Assembly (NCBI GenBank): GCA_030830965.1
Contig: JAURLX010000007.1
Span: 1-34,808, forward strand
Reading direction: 5' to 3'
Source: Verrucomicrobiota bacterium
GTDB lineage: Bacteria > Verrucomicrobiota > Verrucomicrobiia > Opitutales > UBA953
Length of the DNA: 34,808 nt
In this document: in pieces, positions 16,536 to 23,392 of the stretch
How the letters are laid out: the number at the start of each line of letters is the position of its first letter
How positions within the stretch are numbered: position 1 is the first letter of the stretch
Made by a program: the position numbers and the translations under genes
The notes under the pieces: model-generated
Databases searched by the model: none
What the model was told of the DNA's origin: nothing
Seen by the model: only the letters and a program-made list of their open reading frames with translations

Positions 16536-16769
16536 ATGAGCGCTGAAAAGAAGTCCGGTGACAAGGAGCCGAAGCGCTCCGGCTTCGAGGCCGACCTCGA
16601 GCGGCTCGAGAAACTGGTCGATTCCCTCGAGGGCGGCGAGGTCCCGCTCGACGAGCTCGTGACGCGCTACGAGCAGGGCATGCGCCTGCTGCGCTCCTGC
16701 CAGGACGGCCTCAAGGCCGCCGAGCTGCGCATCTCCGAGCTCGCCCGTCGCGAGGAGAGCAAGGACTGA
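16536..16769 (+). CDS. xseB: Exodeoxyribonuclease VII small subunit
   Basis: This 77-aa protein matches XseB, the small subunit of exonuclease VII, which with XseA degrades single-stranded DNA into oligonucleotides. The family pattern is clear: FEADLERLEKLVDSLEGGEV, PLDELVTRYEQGMRLLRSCQ and LKAAELRISEL, forming two helices that wrap XseA. The length is normal. The ATG is 59 bases after the M42 stop and is preceded by a run of C (gcaccccccatg) with no Shine-Dalgarno. The TGA stop shares a base with the dxs ATG. A neighbouring xseB-dxs order is common in bacteria (often with ispA), which supports the call. xseA is not in the window. Confidence 0.92.
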   Translation: MSAEKKSGDKEPKRSGFEADLERLEKLVDSLEGGEVPLDELVTRYEQGMRLLRSCQDGLKAAELRISELARREESKD

Positions 16770-18661
16770 TGCCCCTGCTCGGTTCCATCCGGGGGCCGGA
16801 GGACGTCCGCGCCCTTCCGGCTGCGGAGCTGCCCCGGCTCGCCGAGGAAATCCGCGCCCGGCTGGTGGCCGTGACCGCCCGCAACGGCGGGCACGTCGGG
16901 CCCAACCTCGGGGTCGTCGAGCTCACCATCGCGCTGCACCGCGTCTTCGAGAGCCCGCGCGACCGCTTCGTCTTCGACGTGGCCCACCAGGGCTATGTCC
17001 ACAAGCTGCTGACTGGTCGGGGCGGCGAGGCTTTCGACCGCATCCGCCAGACCGGCGGACTGAGCGGCTTCCTCACCCGCGAGGAGGGCCCGCACGACGT
17101 GTTCGGCGCAGGCCACGCCGGCACGGCCCTGTCGGCGGCGGTCGGGCTCGCCAACGCGCGTGACCGGCTGGGCGAGGATTCGCACGTCGTGGCGGTCGTC
17201 GGCGACGCCGCGCTCACCTGCGGCGTCACGATGGAGGCGCTCAACAACGTCGCCGCCTCCGCGCGCCGGCTCGTCGTGGTGCTCAACGACAACGAATGGT
17301 CCATCGACCGCAACGTGGGCGCGATGGCCGAGATCCTTAGCCGCCTCATCGTCACGCGCCCCTACAACGAGTCGCAACGCGGGCTCAAGCGGCTGCTCGG
17401 CGGCTCGCGCTGGGGCCGCGCGCTCCTCGACTTCGGCCGGGCCTTCAAGCGGCAGGTGAAGGACCTCTTCACGCGTTCCTCCTCGGTCTTCGAGCAGTAC
17501 GGCGTGCGTTACTTCGGCCCGATCGACGGCCACGACCTCCCCGCGCTCGAACGCTACCTCGCTTTCTGCAAGGAGGCGCCCGGCCCGGTCATCCTCCACG
17601 TCCGCACCGAAAAGGGTCGCGGGCTCGGCGCCGCGCTTCGCAACCCCGAGAAGTTCCACGGCACCGGCGCCTTCGACCCCGAGACGGGGGACAGCCTCGC
17701 CTCGGGCGCGCCCGGCGCCCCGCGCGCCTGGCAGGACGTCTTCGGCTCGCTGCTGGTCCGCGAGGCCCGCGCCGACACGCGTGTGGTGGGCGTGACCGCC
17801 GCGATGCCCTCGGGCACGGGCCTCTCCCAGCTGCGCAAGGAGGTCCCTTTGCAGTATCACGACGTCGGCATCGCCGAGGAGCACGCCGCGCTGTTCGCCT
17901 CCGGCCTCGCTGCGCGCGGATTGCGCCCGGTCTGCGCCATCTATTCGACCTTCCTGCAGCGCGCCTACGACATGGTCATCCATGACGTCTGCCTGCAGCG
18001 GCTACCGGTCACGTTCTGCATGGACCGCGCCGGTCTCTCGCCACAGGACGGCCCGACGCACCACGGGCTCTTCGACATCGCCTACCTGCGTTGCGTCCCG
18101 AACGTCACGCTGATGCAGCCCAAGGACGAGGATGAGCTCGCCGACATGCTGCACACGGCGCTGGAATCGGGCGTGCCGATGTTCATCCGCTACCCCCGCG
18201 GTCCGGCCGCCGGCGTCGCGGTCAAGGAACGTCCCCGCAGGCTCACGCTGGGTGAGGCCGAGATCATCCGCGAGGGCGCCGAAATCCAGGTCTGGGCGCT
18301 GGGGTCCTGCCTGCCGGACGCGCTCCGCCTCGCCGACGGCCTCACCGCGTCCGCGGGGGTCCGCGTCGGGGTGGTCAACGCCCGCTTCGTCAAGCCGCTC
18401 GACCGCGCGCTCCTGCTCAGGCAGGCCGACGCCGGCGCGCGTCTCTTCGTCACGCTGGAGGACGGGGCGGTCACCGGCGGATTCGGCTCCGCGGTGCTGG
18501 AGGAACTTTCGGCCGCCGGACGCCGTACACAGGTCGTGCGTCTGGGCTGGCCCGACCGTTTCATCGGCCACGCCTCGGACGCCGCCACGCTGCGCGCCAC
18601 GCACGGCCTGTCTCCCGAGGCCATGCTCGCCGCTGCCCTCGAGGGTTGGCGCCGCGCCTGA
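16769..18661 (+). CDS. dxs: 1-deoxy-D-xylulose-5-phosphate synthase
   Basis: This 630-aa enzyme condenses pyruvate and glyceraldehyde 3-phosphate, using thiamine diphosphate, in the first step of the MEP isoprenoid pathway. H42 in NGGHVGPNLGVVELT, the ThDP/Mg motif GDAALT at 145 with NDN at 173-175, and the catalytic E370 in GIAEEH (same number as in E. coli) are visible. The motif reads GDA rather than GDG, a variant also found in other phyla. The transketolase-like central and C-terminal domains follow, with FMDRAGLS-type sequence (CMDRAGLSPQDGPTHHG). The length is normal. The ATG overlaps the xseB stop by one base. The TGA abuts the stop of the convergent gene at 18662, with no terminator between them. 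Confidence 0.95.
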   Translation: MPLLGSIRGPEDVRALPAAELPRLAEEIRARLVAVTARNGGHVGPNLGVVELTIALHRVFESPRDRFVFDVAHQGYVHKLLTGRGGEAFDRIRQTGGLSGFLTREEGPHDVFGAGHAGTALSAAVGLANARDRLGEDSHVVAVVGDAALTCGVTMEALNNVAASARRLVVVLNDNEWSIDRNVGAMAEILSRLIVTRPYNESQRGLKRLLGGSRWGRALLDFGRAFKRQVKDLFTRSSSVFEQYGVRYFGPIDGHDLPALERYLAFCKEAPGPVILHVRTEKGRGLGAALRNPEKFHGTGAFDPETGDSLASGAPGAPRAWQDVFGSLLVREARADTRVVGVTAAMPSGTGLSQLRKEVPLQYHDVGIAEEHAALFASGLAARGLRPVCAIYSTFLQRAYDMVIHDVCLQRLPVTFCMDRAGLSPQDGPTHHGLFDIAYLRCVPNVTLMQPKDEDELADMLHTALESGVPMFIRYPRGPAAGVAVKERPRRLTLGEAEIIREGAEIQVWALGSCLPDALRLADGLTASAGVRVGVVNARFVKPLDRALLLRQADAGARLFVTLEDGAVTGGFGSAVLEELSAAGRRTQVVRLGWPDRFIGHASDAATLRATHGLSPEAMLAAALEGWRRA

Positions 18662-19132
18662 TCAGCGCGCGGCCTTGTCGGCCTCCTCGATCCTGCGCCG
18701 CATCTCCTCGGCGCGACGCACCGCTTCCTCGGCGTGCTTCGTCGCCTCATCGAGCCGGTCGGAAAGCCGCTTCTCCCGCGCCGTCATCTCGGCGAGCCGG
18801 GCGTCCCGCGCCTTCACCGCCCGTTCCCAGCCGTCGATCGCGCGGGACCATTCCTTCGTGCGCTCCGCGTAAGCCTGACGCTCGCGGAGCGCCTCGGCCT
18901 GGGCCTCGTCGCGCAGGCGCCGCGTCCGGTCCAGCTGCGTGCGCAGCTCTCCGAGGTCCTCGCGCAGTCCCTCCGCGCGCGACTTCTCGGCGGTCAGCGC
19001 GGACTTCAGTTCGGCGAGCCGTGCGCCCGCCGCCTCGAAGTCGCGGCGCGCCTCGAGGTCGCGACGCCACAGCAGCGCGGAGGCCGCGAGCAGCGCCGCG
19101 ACGAGGAGGAACTGGACCGCGCGCAAGGTCAT
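18662..19132 (-). CDS. Membrane-anchored coiled-coil protein at the end of the tonB operon
   Basis: This 156-aa protein is not a recognised family. A single hydrophobic segment near residues 3-21 (AVQFLLVAALLAASALL) would anchor it in the inner membrane. Almost all the rest is charged Ala/Glu/Arg heptad-like sequence (about 28-156), as in a long coiled coil. Its ATG overlaps the exbD stop by four bases (ATGA), so it is translationally coupled to the TonB system. It could act as a spacer, scaffold or stabiliser of the ExbB/ExbD complex in the periplasm, but that is inference. Coiled-coil composition makes distant similarity searches misleading. It ends back to back with dxs at the tgatca sequence. 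Confidence 0.72.
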   Translation of the reverse strand: MTLRAVQFLLVAALLAASALLWRRDLEARRDFEAAGARLAELKSALTAEKSRAEGLREDLGELRTQLDRTRRLRDEAQAEALRERQAYAERTKEWSRAIDGWERAVKARDARLAEMTAREKRLSDRLDEATKHAEEAVRRAEEMRRRIEEADKAAR

Positions 19133-19557
19133 CGTGCTTCGGACGACGGCTCCGAGGCGAACCGCACTTCGGTGATGCCCGCCTCGCCGACGGCCTCGAG
19201 CGCACGGGTCATCGCCGCGAAGGGCGTGCGCGCGTCGCCCTGCACGAGGGCGGGCCGGCCGGGCGAGGCCTCGGCCCGCCGACGCAGTTCGTTCACGAGC
19301 TCGTTGCGCCCGAGGGCCCGCCCGTCGAGCAGCAGCGTGCCCGCGGCGTCGACGGCCACCACGAGCGAGCGTTCGGGCGAGGCGGTCCCCTTGGAGGAGG
19401 CCGGCAGGCGCACCGGCGCGAGGGCCTGGCTCTGCGTCATGCCGAGCGTGGCCAGGATGAAGGTGGCCAGCAGGAAGAACATGATATCGATAAGCGGGAC
19501 GATCTCGATGCGTCCGCCCTCGTGCTCCTCGCGCGGCCTGCGCAGCCTGACCGCCAT
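19129..19557 (-). CDS. exbD: ExbD/TolR biopolymer transport protein (TonB operon)
   Basis: This 142-aa ExbD carries the expected N-terminal membrane helix IEIVPLIDIMFFLLATFIL, with the conserved Asp at about residue 24, and then a periplasmic domain with LVVAVDAAGTLLLDGRAL. It is the second ExbD in the window and sits directly after exbB and tonB (1-base gap to exbB), so it very likely powers the TonB receptor system encoded upstream. It differs clearly from the ExbD at 14993 in sequence, so the two are not a recent local duplication. Confidence 0.92.
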   Translation of the reverse strand: MAVRLRRPREEHEGGRIEIVPLIDIMFFLLATFILATLGMTQSQALAPVRLPASSKGTASPERSLVVAVDAAGTLLLDGRALGRNELVNELRRRAEASPGRPALVQGDARTPFAAMTRALEAVGEAGITEVRFASEPSSEAR

Positions 19558-19558
19558 G

Positions 19559-20236
19559 TCAGCCGCGGCGCCCCGTCTCGGGCGCAGGTTGGAAGTCGGC
19601 GACCGGCCGGCCCGCGGCCGCGGCCGCGCGCAGAGCGATCTCCGCCTGGTTCACCGCCTGCTCGAGGTCATGCCGAAGGGACTGCTGGCGGCGGTGGAAG
19701 TAGTTGTGCGGCAGCAGGCAGAGGATGGCGATGCCGAGTCCGGCCGCGGTCGCGATCAGCGCCTCGCCGACGCCGCCGCTGACCTTCGCCACCGCGAGCT
19801 GCTCCGTGCCGATGAACGAGAAGCTGCCCATGATGCCGACGACGGTGCCCAGCAGGCCGAGCAGGGGTGAAAGCGTCACGAGGGTGCTGAGTAGCCACTG
19901 CCGTGCCGCGGCCTCCTCCATGGACTCCTCGGCCCGCAGCTGCATGGCGGCCACGGGATCGGTGCGGCCGTTGGCCAGTCCCGAGCGGAGCGCGGTGAGG
20001 AAGGGCGAGCGCACGGCCGAGGTCACTTCCCAGGCGGGACCGAAGTTGCCCAGCCTCACGTCCCAGAGGGCGCGGGAGAATTCCGGGTCATCCCGCAGGC
20101 GGCTGACGCGGCGCCACCACAGGGCGCGTTCGGCGACGGTCGCGACGGCGAGGATGAGGCAGGCCAGGAGGGGCCACATGATCGGACCTCCTTTGACGAA
20201 GGTCTCCACGGCGGCGTTGGCGAGGTGCGTGTTCAC
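19559..20236 (-). CDS. exbB: MotA/TolQ/ExbB proton-channel family protein (TonB operon)
   Basis: This 225-aa ExbB has three membrane segments: about 20-38 (MWPLLACLILAVATVAER), a middle one around LSPLLGLLGTVVGIMGSFSF, and a last one around LIATAAGLGIAILCLLP. The middle segment is the hallmark TolQ/ExbB signature. The start is set by a GTG whose last bases overlap the tonB TGA stop (GTGA, 20236-20233). The frame is open further upstream, but those residues are an Arg/Pro-rich read-through of tonB and carry no ExbB features. Together with the neighbouring exbD and tonB it forms the standard energy-transducing complex. The C-terminal tail is Ala-rich. Confidence 0.9.
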   Translation of the reverse strand: MNTHLANAAVETFVKGGPIMWPLLACLILAVATVAERALWWRRVSRLRDDPEFSRALWDVRLGNFGPAWEVTSAVRSPFLTALRSGLANGRTDPVAAMQLRAEESMEEAAARQWLLSTLVTLSPLLGLLGTVVGIMGSFSFIGTEQLAVAKVSGGVGEALIATAAGLGIAILCLLPHNYFHRRQQSLRHDLEQAVNQAEIALRAAAAAGRPVADFQPAPETGRRG

Positions 20237-20913
20237 TGGAGCTGGAATCGGATGGAAATCTCGTAGTGCCGGACCTCGCCGGCGGTGAAGCGCCACTGGC
20301 GCAGGATCGTGCCCACGGCGGCGTCGTCGAGGCGTTCGCAGCCCGATGAGTCGGCCGCGTGGGCGTGACGCACGCTGCCGTCGGGGTCGACGTGGAAGCG
20401 CACCTTCACCACGCCGCTCTCGCGTCGTCGCAGGCATTCGTAGGGATACTCGGGCCAGGGCTGCACGCCTGCGACGTCCATGGCGTTGAGCACGGCCGGA
20501 GAGGCGGCCGTGCCGTTGGCGGATCCCGACTTCGCCGTAGCGGAGGCCGGGCCGGCGGGCTTCTGCACGGCCGGGGAAGGACGGCTGACCTGACTTCGGG
20601 CGGGAACGGAAGGAAGGTCGGGCAGGCGGAGCTCCGGGAGCGAGGCCACCGGTGCGAGCGGAGCGGGCGCCGGAACCGGTGCGGCCGCCGCCGTGTCCGC
20701 AGGCGCGACGGCGGACGGTGCGGCGGCTAACTTCGTCGGATCGAGCTTCACGAAGGCCGGCTTGGGACGGCTCTCAGGGGCAGGCGGCTCGCGCAGGGTC
20801 GGCGCCTCCCGCATCAGCCCCGCCGCCGAGGCCGCCAGCGCCACCACGCATGCCGACACGGCTAGGAAGTCGGAGGTGCGGTGCGGGGAGCCGCTGTCCG
20901 TGTTAGGGATCAT
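20233..20913 (-). CDS. tonB: TonB energy-transducing protein
   Basis: This 226-aa protein has TonB architecture. An N-terminal membrane segment lies at about 15-33 (DFLAVSACVVALAASAAG). A Pro/Ala-rich periplasmic spacer follows from about 36 to 145. The C-terminal TonB domain, about 150-226, reads YPYECLRRRESGVVKVRF, VDPDGSVRHAHAADSSG and ILRQWRF. It carries energy from ExbB/ExbD to the outer-membrane receptor. It follows the receptor gene by 70 bases and precedes exbB with a four-base GTGA overlap. The start context is ccatccccatg, with no Shine-Dalgarno. Confidence 0.9.
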   Translation of the reverse strand: MIPNTDSGSPHRTSDFLAVSACVVALAASAAGLMREAPTLREPPAPESRPKPAFVKLDPTKLAAAPSAVAPADTAAAAPVPAPAPLAPVASLPELRLPDLPSVPARSQVSRPSPAVQKPAGPASATAKSGSANGTAASPAVLNAMDVAGVQPWPEYPYECLRRRESGVVKVRFHVDPDGSVRHAHAADSSGCERLDDAAVGTILRQWRFTAGEVRHYEISIRFQLQ

Positions 20914-20983
20914 GGGGATGGGTCAGAATGAGGACGGGTCACGCTTAGGCAAGGTGTGGATGCTCAGGACGCCGGCAGGGCTC

Positions 20984-23221
20984 TCAGAACCTGACTTCTC
21001 CACCGAGGAAGACCGTGCGGGGGGCGTTGGTGCGGGGCCCGAGGGGCGCGCGGCCGATGATCTCGCGGCGGTCGAAGATGTTCTGCACGCCGCCCACGAT
21101 CCTGAAGGCCCTCGTGATGCGGCGTCCGAGGTTGAGGTCGGCCGTGAGCAGGCCCGGGATGCGTCCGTCCATCGCCGATGGATTGCCCACGCCGCCGCCG
21201 TCGGCCTGCCGGACATCGCCGTTGTAGCCCGTGCCCCAGGTGGCGGAAGCGTAGGAGAGGTCGACCGAGCCGTTCCAGTCCGCCGTCTCGAAGCCGATGC
21301 CGGCCGCCAGTTTCCATTCGGGGACGTAGGGCATCTGGTTACCGTCCCGTCCTCCGGCGAACACGCCCGCTCCGTTGCCCAGCCGGGCTCCGTCGATGCC
21401 GGCAAAGCGCGCGTGGGTCCACGTGGCGCTGAGGTGGACCGGAAGGCCGAACGACCATCCTCTCGCCTTGCCATGGTCGTAGCGCGCGAGGGCCTCGAGC
21501 CCGTAGGACACCGCCCCGCCTCCGTTGCGCGAAGGCAGCAGGCCGCCTGCGTCGATGCCCACCAAGGGGGCGATGAGGTCGTCGAAGTCCGTGTGGAAGG
21601 CCACGAGCTCCCAGCTCGAGGACGTGTCCCGCCTCCGGAATCCGAACTCCTTGCCGAGGCTGCTTTCCGTGCGCGTGCCCAGGAAGTAGCCAGAGGGGTT
21701 GGCTGCGGCGGTGCCGCGATAGACGCCGCCGAAGAGGGCGTCGGAGCGTGACAGCTCGAAGGTGAAGCCCAGTCCGCCGGAGACCAGCTCCGTGTCGACC
21801 GGTTGGTAGGCGCCGGCGGCGGTCGTGTTCGCCATGTCGAGACGTTCGTAGCGGATCCCGGGCCGCAGCGTGAGGGCGCCGAACTTCATCGAGTCCTCGA
21901 CGAAGAAGGCCGCCGCGACCGTCTCCTGGAATCCCGCGTCGGTAGTGGGGCCTGAGACGCCCGCTCCGATCACGCCGTCGACGACCGCGTGGTCCGTGCG
22001 GCGGTTGGTGCCTCCCGCCGTGTCGCGATGCACGCGCAGGCCCGTGGTCAGCTCATGTCGCACGGCCCCGGTCACGAGGCGTCTGGTCAGGGAGCCCTGC
22101 CAGCCGTAGGCCTCGTGCGCCCGCGTCGCCGCATTGGTGAAGAACGAACCGTCGTTGGCGGGGTTGAGGTCTCCCCGCAGGACGGCCAGCGAGGCGGGAT
22201 CCATGAGCGCTTCGGCCACGTTGGCGCGCAGGACGGCTCCGGTCGTGGTGGTCAGGCCGTCGAGACGGTTCCACACGCGGTTGAAACGGTTGTAGTAGAG
22301 TGCTGATTCGAGCCTCAGCGAGGCGTCCGGCTCCGCCGTCCATTTCAGGTGCGTCCGCCGCTGCCGGGCCTCGTGCCGGTCGAACTGGCTCGAGGCGTAG
22401 CGGCGGTCGGGGTTCGTCAGGAGGTCCGCCTCCGCCACGCCGGCGTAGGACTCGTCGGCGCCGAACTCCGTTCCGCCCAGCTTGAACTCAAACCTCTGGC
22501 GCAGGCCGCCAGAAGGCTCCCAGGAAAGCTTGAGCATCGGCTCCGTTAGCTCGTAGCCGCTGCGGCGACCCACGCCGTCGACCACACGGAAGCCGTCGGT
22601 GTACTGACGATGGTATTCCACGAGATAGCCGAAGCGGCCGGACGCGGTGGATTCGGTCGCACCGACCCACGTCTGGTTGAAGAACGTGCCGAAGGTCCCG
22701 TAGGTCAGCCGCGAAAAGACCGAGGGGGCGGCGCCCGTCGGGATCGGAGTGGAGAGGAAATTCACCGCGCCGCCGGTCGTGTGCGGGCCGTAGAGCACCT
22801 GGCTGGAGCCCTTGAGGAACTCCACCGCCGACATGCGCGCCACCTTCGGGAAGAAGTAGGCGTTGGGCGAGGAGTAGGGCGACGGCGCCATGAGGATGCC
22901 GTCCTCCATCAGCGTCACCTTCGTGCTCCGCGTGCCGTCGACGCCGCGGATCGAGAGGTTGGGGAAGTTGCCGTAGCCGTCCTCATCGCGCACGAAGACT
23001 CCGGGAGCCTGGGCGGCCACCTGGGTGAGATTAAGGTAGCCGCGTTGCCGGAAGTCGTCCGCGGAAAGCACCGTCGCCGAGCCGGGCAGCAGGAACGCGT
23101 CCGGCGCGATGCCAATCACCGTCAGTGGCGCCAGTTGCGAGGTCGCCATCGGAGAAGGGGCGATCGTCTGGGCTTGGCCGAGCGCAGCGGCCGCTAGGAG
23201 CGTGAAAAGCGGGAGACGCAT
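20984..23221 (-). CDS. TonB-dependent outer-membrane receptor, FecA-like
   Basis: This 745-aa receptor has a signal peptide (MRLPLFTLLAAAALGQAQ), then a TonB-box-like PLTVIGIA at about 32-39. A plug domain (LSADDFRQRGYLNLTQVA, LSIRGVDGTRSTKVTLMEDG) comes next. The 22-strand barrel ends in the typical terminal Phe (FLGGEVRF) after NIFDRREIIG. The plug wording resembles ferric citrate/siderophore receptors (FecA type), but no fecI/fecR pair or N-terminal signalling domain is present. Its substrate is most likely a ferric chelate, supported by Fur-like boxes in front. The ATG at 23221 is preferred over one at 23254, since the latter adds residues before the signal peptide. It heads an operon with tonB, exbB, exbD and a coiled-coil protein. 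Confidence 0.92.
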   Translation of the reverse strand: MRLPLFTLLAAAALGQAQTIAPSPMATSQLAPLTVIGIAPDAFLLPGSATVLSADDFRQRGYLNLTQVAAQAPGVFVRDEDGYGNFPNLSIRGVDGTRSTKVTLMEDGILMAPSPYSSPNAYFFPKVARMSAVEFLKGSSQVLYGPHTTGGAVNFLSTPIPTGAAPSVFSRLTYGTFGTFFNQTWVGATESTASGRFGYLVEYHRQYTDGFRVVDGVGRRSGYELTEPMLKLSWEPSGGLRQRFEFKLGGTEFGADESYAGVAEADLLTNPDRRYASSQFDRHEARQRRTHLKWTAEPDASLRLESALYYNRFNRVWNRLDGLTTTTGAVLRANVAEALMDPASLAVLRGDLNPANDGSFFTNAATRAHEAYGWQGSLTRRLVTGAVRHELTTGLRVHRDTAGGTNRRTDHAVVDGVIGAGVSGPTTDAGFQETVAAAFFVEDSMKFGALTLRPGIRYERLDMANTTAAGAYQPVDTELVSGGLGFTFELSRSDALFGGVYRGTAAANPSGYFLGTRTESSLGKEFGFRRRDTSSSWELVAFHTDFDDLIAPLVGIDAGGLLPSRNGGGAVSYGLEALARYDHGKARGWSFGLPVHLSATWTHARFAGIDGARLGNGAGVFAGGRDGNQMPYVPEWKLAAGIGFETADWNGSVDLSYASATWGTGYNGDVRQADGGGVGNPSAMDGRIPGLLTADLNLGRRITRAFRIVGGVQNIFDRREIIGRAPLGPRTNAPRTVFLGGEVRF

Positions 23222-23238
23222 GGATTGTACGGAAATGA

Positions 23239-23308
23239 TGAGACTTATTCTCAACCGTCAAACTTGAAATTGAGTCTCATTCTCATCTCATTCCAAATAG
23301 ACGTTCAA
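23239..23308 (-). promoter_or_regulatory. Fur-like boxes and promoter of the TonB operon
   Basis: Two inverted repeats of the 7-1-7 Fur type lie upstream of the receptor gene. They are tgagacttattctca at 23239-23253 (six of seven pairs match) and tgagtctcattctca at 23271-23285 (five of seven). Their centres are 32 bases apart. On the minus strand a TTGAAC (23308-23303) and a GAGAAT (23284-23279, 18-base spacer) form a plausible promoter whose -10 lies inside the second box, so bound repressor would block it. Iron repression is inferred from the pattern and from the receptor type. Confidence 0.6.
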
Positions 23309-23392
23309 GCTTATGACATTCATGCTCTTGTGTAACTAGGCCTTCCTAAGAACTTTCCCCATCAGAGCCGTTGCGATCGTAGTGCTTGGGTC

